Shown piece by piece: positions 8,779 to 18,869 of a DNA stretch of 64,000 nucleotides (positions within the stretch are counted from its first letter, which is position 1; the number at the start of each line of letters is the position of its first letter). The position numbers and the translations under genes were made by a program. Below the pieces are notes generated by a model. It saw only the letters and a list, made by a program, of their open reading frames with translations. It made no database searches and had not been told where the DNA came from. Where the stretch lies: positions 62,001 to 126,000 of the forward strand of contig NZ_CP114289.2 in the NCBI RefSeq assembly GCF_027111315.2, in the 5' to 3' direction. Origin of the DNA: Flavobacterium limnophilum (GTDB lineage: Bacteria; Bacteroidota; Bacteroidia; Flavobacteriales; Flavobacteriaceae).

Positions 8779-9842
8779 AAGGAAAAGTAAATCCTTCTTT
8801 TTGGAAAGACAAGAAGGTTTTTTTAACCGGGCATACCGGTTTTAAAGGGAGTTGGTTGTCACTTTGGTTACAATCGATGGGAGCCGTGGTTAAAGGGTAT
8901 TCTTTGGCTCCACCCACAAATCCCTCCCTGTTTTTGGTAGCGGATGTCGCCAAGAACATGGAATCCCAACTAGGGGATATTAGAGATTTGGAGCCATTAA
9001 AGAAAAGCATGCTGGACTTCAATCCCGACATCTTGATTCACATGGCTGCCCAGCCTTTGGTGCGGCTGTCTTATGTCGAACCCGTGGATACTTATACCAC
9101 CAATGTTATAGGCACCGTGAATGTGCTGGAGGCTGCCAGATCGTGTCCTAATTTGAAGGCGATTGTATCGGTTACTACCGACAAGTGCTATGAAAACAAG
9201 GAATGGGCTTGGGGATACCGAGAAAATGAACCCATGGGCGGTCATGATCCTTACAGCAGCAGTAAAGGTTGCGCCGAACTAGTTTCATCAGCATATAAAA
9301 ATTCCTTTTTTAACACCAAAGATACCGCTGCATTGGCTACAGCCAGAGCGGGGAACGTGATTGGCGGTGGCGATTGGGCAGATGATCGATTGATACCTGA
9401 TATTCTCAAAGCATTTGAAAATTCGAAATCGGTTATAGTTCGTAATCCTTTATCCACAAGGCCTTGGCAGCATGTATTGGAACCCCTGTCCGGTTATTTG
9501 GTTTTGGCGGAACATTTGTATAATTACGGTCAAGAATATGCCGAAGCCTGGAATTTTGGTCCCAAAGAAGAAGATTGCAAACCCGTGAATTGGATTTTGG
9601 ATCAAATGGTGTCCACTTGGGGCGAAGGTGCCGGTTGGGAATTGGACCCAAACAACCATCCCCACGAGGCCGGCTTTTTGAAATTGGATTGTTCCAAGGC
9701 AGCAACCAGACTGCATTGGCATCCTAAATGGAATTTGCAACATACCCTTAGTCTCATTGTCAATTGGCATCAAGATTGGAAGGCAGGAAAAAATATAAAT
9801 GAAAAGTGTTTGCAAGAAATTGCCAACTATAGTAATTCTTAG
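8766..9842 (+). CDS. rfbG: CDP-glucose 4,6-dehydratase
   Basis: A 358-residue short-chain dehydratase forming CDP-4-keto-6-deoxyglucose (also ddhB or ascB). Seen: the NAD loop [12 protein letters not shown] (19-30), the [11 protein letters not shown] segment with the catalytic Thr/Asp/Lys region, the YSSSKGCAE Tyr/Lys pair, and [20 protein letters not shown] typical of CDP-glucose dehydratases. The start lies within the end of rfbF. The last 28 codons (from about 9761) are the first unit of the tandem array that follows. Further copies of the same codons and stop occur up to 12218, so the array grew out of this gene's 3' end. Confidence 0.95.
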   Translation: MERLKGKVNPSFWKDKKVFLTGHTGFKGSWLSLWLQSMGAVVKGYSLAPPTNPSLFLVADVAKNMESQLGDIRDLEPLKKSMLDFNPDILIHMAAQPLVRLSYVEPVDTYTTNVIGTVNVLEAARSCPNLKAIVSVTTDKCYENKEWAWGYRENEPMGGHDPYSSSKGCAELVSSAYKNSFFNTKDTAALATARAGNVIGGGDWADDRLIPDILKAFENSKSVIVRNPLSTRPWQHVLEPLSGYLVLAEHLYNYGQEYAEAWNFGPKEEDCKPVNWILDQMVSTWGEGAGWELDPNNHPHEAGFLKLDCSKAATRLHWHPKWNLQHTLSLIVNWHQDWKAGKNINEKCLQEIANYSNS

Positions 9843-12218
9843 AGAGTTATTGTAGAAATAAAAAAAATGAAACGCATAGAGTCATAGAAAAAAAGAGTGG
9901 GATAGCCCAATTCTTGGGTTCACATAGCTTTGATTTTCTGTAATCGTCCATTGGGATCAGGAGTGGAGAGCAGGAAAAAATATAAATGAAAAGTGTTTGC
10001 AAGAAATTGCCAACGATAGTAATTCTTAGAGAGTTATTGTAGAAATAAAAAAATGAAACGCATAGAGTCATAGAAAAAAAGAGTGGGATAGCCCAATTCT
10101 TGGATTCACATAGCTTTGATTTTCTGTAATCGTCCATTGGCATCAGGAGTGGAGAGCAGGAAAAAACATAAATGAAAAGTGTTTGCAAGAAATTGCCAAC
10201 GATAGTAATTCTTAGAGAGTTATTGTAGAAATAAAAAAAATGAAACGCATAGAGTCATAGAAAAAAAGAGTGGGATAGCCCAATTCTTGGGTTCACATAG
10301 CTTTGATTTTCTGTAATCGTCCATTGGGATCAGGAGTGGAAGGCAGGAAAAAATATAAATGAAAAGTGTTTGCAAGAAATTGCCAACTATAGTAATTCTT
10401 AGAGGGGTTATTGTATAAATGAAAAAAATGAAACGCATAGAGTCATAGAAAAAAAGAGTGGGATAGCCCAATTCTTGGGTTCACATAGCTTTGATTTTCT
10501 GTAATCGTCCATTGGGATCAGGAGTGGAGAGCATGAAAAAATATAAATGAAAAGTGTTTGCAAGAAATTGCCAACTATAGTAATTCTTAGAGGGGTTATT
10601 GTATAAATGAAAAAAATGAAACGCATAGAGTCATAGAAAAAAAGAGTGGGATAGCCCAATTCTTGGGTTCACATAGCTTTGATTTTCTGTAATCGTCCAT
10701 TGGGATCAGGAGTGGAGAGCATGAAAAAATATAAATGAAAAGTGTTTGCAAGAAATTGCCAACTATAGTAATTCTTAGAGGGGTTATTGTATAAATGAAA
10801 AAAATGAAACGCATAGAGTCATAGAAAAAAAGAGTGGGATAGCCCAATTCTTGGGTTCACATAGCTTTGATTTTCTGTAATCGTCCATTGGGATCAGGAG
10901 TGGAGAGCAGGAAAAAATATAAATGAAAAGTGTTTGCAAGAAATTGCCAACGATAGTAATTCTTAGAGAGTTATTGTAGAAATAAAAAAATGAAACGCAT
11001 AGAGTCATAGAAAAAAAGAGTGGGATAGCCCAATTCTTGGGTTCACATAGCTTTGATTTTCTGTAATCGTCCATTGGGATCAGGAGTGGAGAGCAGGAAA
11101 AAATATAAATGAAAAGTGTTTGCAAGAAATTGCCAACTATAGTAATTCTTAGAGGGGTTATTGTAGAAATAAAAAAATGAAACGCATAGAGTCATAGAAA
11201 AAAAGAGTGGGATAGCCCAATTCTTGGGTTCACATAGCTTTGATTTTCTGTAATCGTCCATTGGCATCAGGAGTGGAGAGCAGGAAAAAATATAAATGAA
11301 AAGTGTTTGCAAGAAATTGCCAACTATAGTAATTCTTAGAGGGGTTATTGTAGAAATAAAAAAAATGAAACGCATAGAGTCATAGAAAAAAAGAGTGGGA
11401 TAGCCCAATTCTTGGGTTCACATAGCTTTGATTTTCTGTAATCGTCCATTGGGATCAGGAGTGGAGAGCAGGAAAAAATATAAATGAAAAGTGTTTGCAA
11501 GAAATTGCCAACTATAGTAATTCTTAGAGGGTTATTGTAGAAATGAAAAAAATGAAACGCATAGAGTCATAGAAAAAAAGAGTGGGATAGCCCAATTCTT
11601 GGGTCACATAGCTTTGATTTTCTGTAATCGTCCATTGGCATCAGGATTGGAAGGCAGGAAAAAATATAAATGAAAAGTGTTTGCAAGAAATTGCCAACTA
11701 TAGTAATTCTTAGAGGGGTTATTGTAGAAATAAAAAAATGAAACGCATAGAGTCATAGAAAAAAAGAGTGGGATAGCCCAATTCTTGGGTTCACATAGCT
11801 TTGATTTTCTGTAATCGTCCATTGGCATCAGGAGTGGAGAGCAGGAAAAAATATAAATGAAAAGTGTTTGCAAGAAATTGCCAACGATAGTAATTCTTAG
11901 AGAGTTATTGTAGAAATAAAAAAAATGAAACGCATAGAGTCATAGAAAAAAAGAGTGGGATAGCCCAATTCTTGGGTTCACATAGCTTTGATTTTCTGTA
12001 ATCGTCCATTGGCATCAGGAGTGGAGAGCAGGAAAAAACATAAATGAAAAGTGTTTGCAAGAAATTGCCAACTATAGTAATTCTTAGAGGGGTTATTGTA
12101 TAAATGAAAAAAATGAAACGCATAGAGTCATAGAAAAAAAGAGTGGGATAGCCCAATTCTTGGGTTCACATAGCTTTGATTTTCTGTAATCGTCCATTGG
12201 GATCAGGAGTGGAGAGCA
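9761..12218. repeat. Tandem array of the rfbG 3' end, period about 188 bp, 13 spacer copies
   Basis: After the gene itself the unit is repeated about twelve more times and ends in a truncated copy at 12193-12218. Each unit holds a version of the last 28 codons of rfbG with its stop. A spacer of about 105 bases follows, with ATGAAACGCATAGAGTCATAG and the hairpin CCCAA-TTC-TTGGG. I count 13 copies of ATGAAACGCATAGAG. Unit length varies from 185 to 189 bases, mostly in A-runs. Differences are concentrated in a few codons: His/Asp, Glu/Asp, Arg/Lys and Tyr/Asp. Long minus-strand readings are by-products of the array. The 3' edge joins GATTCCTCCTTCGTCGGAATGACA, a member of the widespread flavobacterial repeat family. 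Confidence 0.9.
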
Positions 12219-12418
12219 ACTGATGAGATTCCTCCTTCGTCGGAATGACAAACAGAGGGTGTTTTATTCTAGACTTAATAACATTCAAGGCTTACTAACC
12301 ACAATTAATGGACAAGAAAACAAAACAACAATCGTAAAGACAAAATTATCCCTAAAGGGTTTGAACTAATAAATTAACGTGAATTATGCCCCCTTTGGGT
12401 TATACTAACAGAAAATAT

Positions 12419-13744
12419 ATGGAAAGCAAAATAATTTTAGACAACCTTAGAAAAGAAATAGCCGCTTTGGTATCCCAATACACGGAAGAAGCTTATAAGC
12501 ACAAAGCTTTTGTTCCTGGCGAATCCGTGATTCCGCCTGCGGGAAAAGTGATCGGGAATGAAGAAATCCAGAACATGGTAGATGCCTCCTTGGACGGATG
12601 GTTGACTACCGGACGTTTTAATGCGGCTTTTGAAAAAAGGTTGGCCGAATTTTTAGGGGTAAAATATTGTATTTCCGTAAACTCGGGATCTTCTGCGAAT
12701 TTAGTGGCTTTTAGTGCGCTTACTTCAGCAACACTTGGCGATAGAGCCATCAAAAAAGGAGATGAGGTTATTGGTGTGGCAGCAGGCTTTCCAACTACTG
12801 TAAATCCTATTGTACAATTTGGTGCCATTCCCGTTTTTGTGGACGTGGATTTGGATACCCATAACATCAATGCCGATTTGATTGAAGCGGCCATTACGCC
12901 GAAAACGAAAGCCATCATGCTGGCACATACTTTAGGAAATCCTTTCAATTTGGACAAAGTGAAAGCACTTTGCGACAAACATAATTTGTGGTTGGTTGAG
13001 GATTGTTGTGATGCTTTGGGAGCCACTTACAATGGACAGCTGGTGGGTACTTTTGGAGATATTGCCACCTTGAGTTTTTATCCTGCCCACCATATCACGA
13101 TGGGAGAGGGTGGAGCCGTTTTTACCAACAACGCCCAATTGAAATTAATTGCCGAATCTTTTAGAGACTGGGGCAGGGATTGTTATTGTGCTCCAGGTTG
13201 CGACAATACTTGTGATTGTCGTTTTGAGCAACAACACGGCGATTTGCCTTTTGGTTATGACCATAAATATGTTTACTCCCATTTGGGCTATAATTTGAAA
13301 ATTACGGACATGCAGGCCGCTTGCGGTTTGGCCCAGATTGACAAAGCCGCCGGTTTCATCGAGAAAAGAAGAGAAAATTTTAGCTTGTTACATGACAGGT
13401 TAAGTAGCCTCACGGATTTTATCCATTTGCCGGTAGCCACCCCCAACAGTAATCCTAGCTGGTTTGGATTTCCTATCACGCTTAAACCCGATTGTGGTGT
13501 CAATAGAGTAGATTTGTTAAAATTTTTGGACCAAAACAAGATTGGTTCGCGATTGCTTTTTGCCGGTAATCTAACGAAACAACCTTATTTTAAAGGTGTT
13601 GATTATCGCGTGGTTGGCGAATTGACCAATACCGACATCACCATGAACGATACCTTTTGGATCGGGATTTATCCAGCTCTTGGAGCGGAACATTTTGATT
13701 TTGTGGCCGAGAAACTGGAAGAATTTTTCGGATTGAATTTTTAG
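12419..13744 (+). CDS. rfbH: CDP-4-keto-6-deoxyglucose 3-dehydrase (E1)
   Basis: A 441-residue PMP/[2Fe-2S] enzyme removing the C-3 hydroxyl of CDP-4-keto-6-deoxyglucose (also ddhC or ascC). The fold is that of aspartate aminotransferases, but the cofactor lysine is replaced by histidine in [15 protein letters not shown] (about residues 219-233), the hallmark of E1. The iron-sulfur cysteines are visible in [14 protein letters not shown] (about 254-267). Close to Salmonella RfbH along its whole length, including the end EEFFGLNF. I chose the ATG at 12419 ([14 protein letters not shown]), because the ATG at 12386 adds eleven residues not seen in relatives. It works with the reductase at 6748. 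Confidence 0.93.
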   Translation: MESKIILDNLRKEIAALVSQYTEEAYKHKAFVPGESVIPPAGKVIGNEEIQNMVDASLDGWLTTGRFNAAFEKRLAEFLGVKYCISVNSGSSANLVAFSALTSATLGDRAIKKGDEVIGVAAGFPTTVNPIVQFGAIPVFVDVDLDTHNINADLIEAAITPKTKAIMLAHTLGNPFNLDKVKALCDKHNLWLVEDCCDALGATYNGQLVGTFGDIATLSFYPAHHITMGEGGAVFTNNAQLKLIAESFRDWGRDCYCAPGCDNTCDCRFEQQHGDLPFGYDHKYVYSHLGYNLKITDMQAACGLAQIDKAAGFIEKRRENFSLLHDRLSSLTDFIHLPVATPNSNPSWFGFPITLKPDCGVNRVDLLKFLDQNKIGSRLLFAGNLTKQPYFKGVDYRVVGELTNTDITMNDTFWIGIYPALGAEHFDFVAEKLEEFFGLNF

Positions 13745-13749
13745 TATTT

Positions 13750-14664
13750 ATGCAACCAACCATTTTAATAACAGGCATTACCGGTTTTTTGGGCTCCCAC
13801 ATAGCCGAAAATCTTGTTGCCAACAACATTCAAGTGATTGGATTAAAACGCAAAGATTCCGATGTTTGGCGATGCGAAGGATTTAAAGACAAGATTACCT
13901 GGGTGACCATTGATGAAAATGGATTTTTTGAGGATGAATTAAAAAAACATTCTTTTGATACCTTGATTCACGGTGCCTGGATAGGCGTTGAATCTAATTC
14001 CAGGGATGATTGGAAGGAGCAATCTAAAAACATTCCTTTTCTGGTTTCGTTGTTGGATGTTGCCCAAACAGTTGGCGTGAAAAAGTTTATTTTTTTGGGA
14101 TCGCAAGCCGAGTATGGGAATATAGAAGGGAAAATTGATGAAAATCAAAAGACCAAGGCTTTAAACGCCTACGGAAGCATAAAATTGGCTTGTCTGGAAA
14201 TAGTAAAGACTTTTTGCGAAACCAATGCCATCAACTGGATTTGGTTGCGATTGTTTTCCTTGTTTGGCGAAAAGGAAAATCAAAATTGGTTAATCCCCTC
14301 CTTGATAGCGTCAATGCAGAAGACGAAACAAATGGATTTTACTCCGGGAGAGCAAAAATATGCTTATCTCTATGTTAAAGATTATGCTTCCATAATGAAC
14401 AAGATTATAACAATGCCGGTAGAATCTGGGGTTTACAACATTTCTTCCAACCAAACGAGAACCATTAAATCTTTGGTAGAAGACGTAAGGGATTATATTA
14501 ATCCAGAATTTACATTAAATTTTGGGGCATTGAATTACAGGAATAACCAATCCATGCATATCGAAGGCGATATAACGAAGTTGAGTTCCCAAATAGGAGC
14601 AGTTGCATTTACCGATTTTGATGAAGCTTTGCACACTAGTTTAAACTATTATCTAAAAAAATAA
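13750..14664 (+). CDS. CDP-sugar short-chain reductase/epimerase (YerF- or RfbJ-like)
   Basis: A 304-residue NAD(P)-dependent extended short-chain dehydrogenase. Seen: LITGITGFLGSH (6-17), FLGSQAEYG in place of the usual serine motif (115-123), and Tyr141/Lys145 in AYGSIK. It starts five bases after rfbH and is followed nine bases later by a thiamine-diphosphate enzyme. In the Yersinia yersiniose pathway a reductase (YerF) acts after the ThDP enzyme YerE, which fits this pair. An alternative is a direct reductase of CDP-4-keto-3,6-dideoxyglucose, as in abequose synthesis (RfbJ). The exact substrate cannot be read from the sequence. Confidence 0.72.
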   Translation: MQPTILITGITGFLGSHIAENLVANNIQVIGLKRKDSDVWRCEGFKDKITWVTIDENGFFEDELKKHSFDTLIHGAWIGVESNSRDDWKEQSKNIPFLVSLLDVAQTVGVKKFIFLGSQAEYGNIEGKIDENQKTKALNAYGSIKLACLEIVKTFCETNAINWIWLRLFSLFGEKENQNWLIPSLIASMQKTKQMDFTPGEQKYAYLYVKDYASIMNKIITMPVESGVYNISSNQTRTIKSLVEDVRDYINPEFTLNFGALNYRNNQSMHIEGDITKLSSQIGAVAFTDFDEALHTSLNYYLKK

Positions 14665-14673
14665 TACTCCTGT

Positions 14674-16392
14674 ATGAAAGTATCCGATTTTATTGCCGAA
14701 TTTTTGGTAAAAAAGGGAATTAAAAGTGTTTTTGAGTTGTCGGGAGGCATGATAACGCACCTATTGGATTCGTTGAACCAGAAAACGGACATCCATATCA
14801 TCACGATGCATCATGAACAAGCAGCCGCTTTTGCCGCCGAAGGTTATGCAAGAGTAACAGGTTTGCCGGGGATTGCATTGGCCACTTCAGGGCCAGGGGC
14901 AACCAATTTGTTGACCGGGATAGGAAGTTGCTATTTTGATTCGACTCCAGCCGTTTTTATTACGGGACAAGTCAACAGACACGAATTAAAAGGAGACCGA
15001 GGAATACGACAGTTGGGATTTCAAGAGACCGACATCATTTCGATGGCAACACCCATCACCAAAGCTTGTTTCCAGATTAGCGATCCCGATACCCTTCCGG
15101 CCGTTTTTGAGCAAGCTTTCCAGATTGCCTTGGAAGGAAGACCGGGGCCGGTTCTTATCGACATTCCCATGGATGTGCAGCGCAATCAAATAGAAGCCAA
15201 CTACTTTCCGTCAGAAACAGCAGGACATTCAGCAATAGATTCCCTTGTTTTGGAAAACTTGATTCAAGACATCAAACTTGCCAAACAACCCCTAATTTTG
15301 GCGGGTAGAGGAATCAAGGCAGGCAACAGCCAGAATCTTTTCGACCAGTTTGTCAAAAAAACAAAAGTTCCCGTAATCACGACACTTTTAGGATTGGATA
15401 CCATGGCTTATGACGATGTTCAACGCGTTGGCTTTATTGGCAGCTATGGCAACCGATGGGCCAATATTGCTTTTGGCGAATGCGATTTATTGATTGTTTT
15501 GGGCAGTAGATTGGATATCAGACAAACGGGTGCCGACACCAAGTTTATAGAAAACAGAAAAATTTACCATATTGATTGTGAAACAGCCGAAATCAACAAT
15601 CGTGTCAAAGGTTGCGAGGCTATTGTTGCGGACTTGAATTCGTTTTTCAATGATTTTGATACTGCGGCCTCACCCCATCTTTTTGCCATTCCAGCATCAT
15701 GGAGGAATCGCATTGATGATTTAAAAAACACTTGGCCGGATACCAAAGAATTGACTCCCACAGGAATTAATCCCAACGTGTTCATGCATGCGCTTTCCAG
15801 TAAATCACAAAAAGCAAAGGCTTATTTGGCGGATGTGGGAAGCCATCAAATGTGGGCTGCCCAATCGTTGGAGTTGGGTAAAGACCAGCATTTTTTAACT
15901 TCGGGAGGGATGGGCGCCATGGGTTTTTCATTGCCGGCAGGAATTGGAGCCTGTATCGCTTTGGACAAGGAAGCGGTCGTGGTGCTTGTTGGTGACGGCT
16001 GCATGCAGATTAATATTCAAGAATTGCAAACAATCGTCAGGAACCATCTGCCTGTCAAGATTATTGTTTTGAACAACAATACCTTGGGGATGATCAGGCA
16101 GTTTCAAGACAGTTATTTTGAATCCCGTTATCAATCGACCTATTGGGGATACAGTGCGCCGGATTTTTCCAAGGTGGCACTGGCTTACGGAATTGATGCA
16201 AAAACCATTGAAAACATGGACGAGATCGAGAATGCCGTGGAATGGTTGTGGAAGGATGAAAATGCCGCCAAGCCCCAATTGCTGCAAGTCATGATCAACC
16301 CACACACGAATACCTATCCCAAGATTGCTTTTGGCAAACCCATTACCGAAATGGAGCCCTTTGCGAAGCCAATAGAAATGGAAGGGACTTAA
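14674..16392 (+). CDS. ThDP-dependent acetolactate synthase-like enzyme (YerE-like)
   Basis: A 572-residue protein with the three-domain layout of acetohydroxyacid synthases. The catalytic glutamate is Glu48 in TMHHEQAAAFAAEGYAR. A central FAD/nucleotide-like domain follows, then the ThDP motif beginning VGDGCMQIN (GDG at 440-442) and ending LNNN about 25 residues later. A housekeeping ilvB would normally be next to a regulatory subunit or other ilv genes. Here the gene is the last of a CDP-3,6-dideoxysugar set. The best reading is YerE-type transfer of a two-carbon unit from pyruvate to C-4 of the CDP-4-keto-3,6-dideoxysugar, giving a branched octose such as yersiniose A. The family is certain; the substrate is inferred from context. 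Confidence 0.78.
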   Translation: MKVSDFIAEFLVKKGIKSVFELSGGMITHLLDSLNQKTDIHIITMHHEQAAAFAAEGYARVTGLPGIALATSGPGATNLLTGIGSCYFDSTPAVFITGQVNRHELKGDRGIRQLGFQETDIISMATPITKACFQISDPDTLPAVFEQAFQIALEGRPGPVLIDIPMDVQRNQIEANYFPSETAGHSAIDSLVLENLIQDIKLAKQPLILAGRGIKAGNSQNLFDQFVKKTKVPVITTLLGLDTMAYDDVQRVGFIGSYGNRWANIAFGECDLLIVLGSRLDIRQTGADTKFIENRKIYHIDCETAEINNRVKGCEAIVADLNSFFNDFDTAASPHLFAIPASWRNRIDDLKNTWPDTKELTPTGINPNVFMHALSSKSQKAKAYLADVGSHQMWAAQSLELGKDQHFLTSGGMGAMGFSLPAGIGACIALDKEAVVVLVGDGCMQINIQELQTIVRNHLPVKIIVLNNNTLGMIRQFQDSYFESRYQSTYWGYSAPDFSKVALAYGIDAKTIENMDEIENAVEWLWKDENAAKPQLLQVMINPHTNTYPKIAFGKPITEMEPFAKPIEMEGT

Positions 16393-16878
16393 TGTTTTTA
16401 GCAATACTAAAAACATGGAAAATTTTATTTAATTACCAACCTCTTATTCCAAAACCTCAATGCAAGCAGCTCATCGTGTAGCTAAAAATACAGGATTGGA
16501 AACCCCAGTATGACCTGGCTGGATTGGTTAAGGAAGTGGAGGCGAGTGATTTGGAGATTTTGAAGAGGGGTTAGGAAAACGATTAACCAAATAAGCAGTT
16601 CCCCAATGCTAAAGAAAAGTTTAAAAGGTTTACCATTGTTTAAAGGTTTAATCGTTTGCAAATAACTCGTTAACCAAAAATACAGGTGCAGCAATCGATT
16701 GATCGACTTTTATTTTGAGTCCCATTTTTTTTAGACTTTTGTTTGTAGCTCTCGTTGATTGTCAATTGCAGTGGGTACGAAGTCGGGAGACTTCGCCTTT
16801 ACTTTGAATTTGATAAAAAATACTAAATTTATTCAATGTTTGACAATTAAATTTTAAACAGTATGAAACAAATAATAT
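16393..16878. other. Intergenic region with gmd remnant and dispersed repeat copy 3
   Basis: Besides the gmd fragment (16497-16574), this stretch carries the third copy of the dispersed repeat (about 16618-16782) in the same order as after intact gmd. A hairpin CGAAGTC-GGGA-GACTTCG (16778-16795) follows. Beyond it the DNA becomes clearly more AT-rich. A weak promoter candidate for the next gene is TTTG (16803-16806), 17 bases before TAAATTTA (16824-16831). Confidence 0.7.
16497..16574 (+). pseudogene. 3' fragment of a gmd gene
   Basis: Reading from TGG at 16497 gives [20 protein letters not shown] followed by ILKRG and a stop. It matches the last 26-27 codons of gmd ([27 protein letters not shown]) with only a few changes. 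There is no start codon or upstream part. As the downstream repeat is copied with it, this is a segmental duplication or the scar of a lost second gmd copy. Confidence 0.85.
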
Positions 16879-17481
16879 ATGAATTCTAATAGTACTTACT
16901 CAAAAGATATAAAGGCACGATCAAAATTACGTTTTATAAAAGGATTGTATCCAAGGTTTAAAAATTATTTAATAAATAATTTTATCATTTGGATTGCCAG
17001 ACGCAAAGGTGCTACAATTGGTCAATGTGTAACTATGCCTTATAAATTAGCTAAATCTGCTAACTCTAATTTGACTGTTGGAAACCACACTTCAATCCAA
17101 AGTCATTTAATTGATTTAAGATGTAAAGTAACTATAGGAAGCTATGTTATTATAGGTTCTGATGTTCAAATTATCACACTTAGCCATAATATTGATTCAG
17201 TAGATTGGGAGCATAAGCCGTATGGTATTGAAATAGAAGATTATTGTTGGTTGGCTACGCGTGTTTTTGTTTTGCCATCATGTCAGCTTATTGGTTATGG
17301 TGCTGTATGTGCAGCTGGTTCAGTTTTGACACGGAATGTAGATTCAATGGCGATAGTTACGGGGAATCCTGCTGTATTATTAAGGAAAAGGAAAAATGTG
17401 CATACAGACTTGTGTGTTGAATCTATGCTCGGAAACGATTTTGTGGCTTATATCAATGCTTATAAAACAAAATTTAAATAA
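16879..17481 (+). CDS. Hexapeptide-repeat acyltransferase (WcaF-like)
   Basis: A 200-residue left-handed beta-helix acyltransferase, probably transferring acetyl from acetyl-CoA to a sugar of the repeat unit. Seen: imperfect hexapeptide steps (IGSYVIIGSDVQI, IEDYCWLATRVFVLP, IGYGAVCAAGSVLT), the likely catalytic histidine in ITLSHNIDS, and the usual ending VTGNPAVLLRKR. It is the first gene of an AT-rich block that continues with wzx and wzy, so it most likely modifies this polysaccharide. The acceptor is unknown. Confidence 0.8.
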   Translation: MNSNSTYSKDIKARSKLRFIKGLYPRFKNYLINNFIIWIARRKGATIGQCVTMPYKLAKSANSNLTVGNHTSIQSHLIDLRCKVTIGSYVIIGSDVQIITLSHNIDSVDWEHKPYGIEIEDYCWLATRVFVLPSCQLIGYGAVCAAGSVLTRNVDSMAIVTGNPAVLLRKRKNVHTDLCVESMLGNDFVAYINAYKTKFK

Positions 17482-17498
17482 ACAACAGTTACTCAAAA

Positions 17499-18869
17499 AT
17501 GTCTATAAAGAAAAAACTTGTTCAAAATGGATTGGCTTCAGCTGTACAGAAGATTATAAAAGTCTGTGAACAGCTATTATTGGTTCCTTTTTTTATTTCT
17601 GCATGGGGGGCAGCTTACTATGGTGAGTGGTTAACGTTGACCATAATTCCAACTATTATAGGTTTTTCTGATTTAGGTTTTGGGACAGCAGCTTGCAATT
17701 CTTTTGTATTAAAGTATGCCAGTGATGACAAACAAGGCGCTTCTAACATATCTAAAAGTGGATTTCTTTCTATACATCTGATAGTTATAGCGGGTATTCT
17801 GATTTCAGCCCTTGTTATGCTGGTTCTTGACTATTTCCATATTTTCGATAAATTACTTGTACATAGAGATGATGCCATACTGGCGGTTTCGTTTTTAATG
17901 CTGGCGCGCTTATTCGGATTTTATACACCTTTGAATGAGGCTTATTTTCGCTCTGCCCGAAAAGTAGCTTTGAGTATAAATCTGGGGAGTATTCATTCGG
18001 GACTAAATGTAGCTGTAGGACTTATTGTTTTATTATGTAAGGGCGGAATTGTGTTGTACAGCTTTACCAATCTTATCATTGCAATCGTATTTAGTTTGTA
18101 TTATGCCATTATAGCCAGAAAAATGTTGCCAATTGAAAAAAAATATAAAGGACAAATATTAAAATCAGATATTAAATCAATTTTTCATAATGGGATAGGA
18201 TTCTTATTATCTCCAGTTTGGCAAGCAATTTTCTTTCAAGGAACGACCTTTGTTGTTCGTATTGTACTTGGGTCGGTGGCGGTAACCATATTTAATACTG
18301 TTCGCACCCTTACCAGAGCAATGAATCAGGTTAACTCTATGGTGATTGCTTCAGTATTACCTGAATTACAATATGAAATAGGAGCTGGAAATTTGAAACA
18401 AGCACGCAAAATTTTTCGGTTTGGATTGTCTGTAATTGTTATTATAGCATTAGTGGGTATGGCTTTCTTGTTTGTTTGCGGACCATGGGTTTATGAACTT
18501 TGGACAAGTAAAGCATTAAATCCACCTGCCATGATGTGGAATGTTTTTATTGTTGGTATTTTGTTTAATGGGATTTGGTGGATGTCTAGTGATGTTTTAA
18601 TTGCCTCAAACAAACCCTATGATTTTACTATTGCAGGTCTTATCGTTTCTGTTTTTGCCGTTGTATCTTCCTATTTTTTGTCAAAACAGATTGGAATAAC
18701 TGGAGCGGCTTTTGGAAGTTTATTGTTGGACGCAATTTTATTTTTATATGTTCTTCCAAAAAGTTGTCGAATTATAGAACAACCGATAAATAATTTAATT
18801 GGGGATTCGATTAGGGACTATAGAGGGTATCTGGAAGATTTTGTTGGAAGAAAAGTAAATAAAAACTAG
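17499..18869 (+). CDS. wzx: Wzx-type polysaccharide flippase
   Basis: A 456-residue integral inner-membrane protein of the MATE/MOP superfamily with about twelve to fourteen hydrophobic segments. It is expected to move the lipid-linked repeat unit across the inner membrane. Seen: the N-terminal pattern typical of the family (FFISAWGAAYYGEWLTL, GFSDLGFGTAACNSF) and the length. It starts 17 bases after the acyltransferase and is immediately followed by the polymerase at 18870, as is usual in Wzx/Wzy clusters. A second Wzx is encoded at 50480. Confidence 0.87.
   Translation: MSIKKKLVQNGLASAVQKIIKVCEQLLLVPFFISAWGAAYYGEWLTLTIIPTIIGFSDLGFGTAACNSFVLKYASDDKQGASNISKSGFLSIHLIVIAGILISALVMLVLDYFHIFDKLLVHRDDAILAVSFLMLARLFGFYTPLNEAYFRSARKVALSINLGSIHSGLNVAVGLIVLLCKGGIVLYSFTNLIIAIVFSLYYAIIARKMLPIEKKYKGQILKSDIKSIFHNGIGFLLSPVWQAIFFQGTTFVVRIVLGSVAVTIFNTVRTLTRAMNQVNSMVIASVLPELQYEIGAGNLKQARKIFRFGLSVIVIIALVGMAFLFVCGPWVYELWTSKALNPPAMMWNVFIVGILFNGIWWMSSDVLIASNKPYDFTIAGLIVSVFAVVSSYFLSKQIGITGAAFGSLLLDAILFLYVLPKSCRIIEQPINNLIGDSIRDYRGYLEDFVGRKVNKN

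Noticed and set aside
9847..12156. A series of 83-121 codon minus-strand readings with MGYPTLFFYDSMRFIFF and similar
   Set aside because: They recur with the array period, overlap one another, and come only from the repeat. The conserved meaning lies on the + strand (rfbG tail).
9761..12218. Diversity-generating retroelement around the rfbG tail array
   Set aside because: No reverse transcriptase gene in the window, and the changes among units are not concentrated at adenines.
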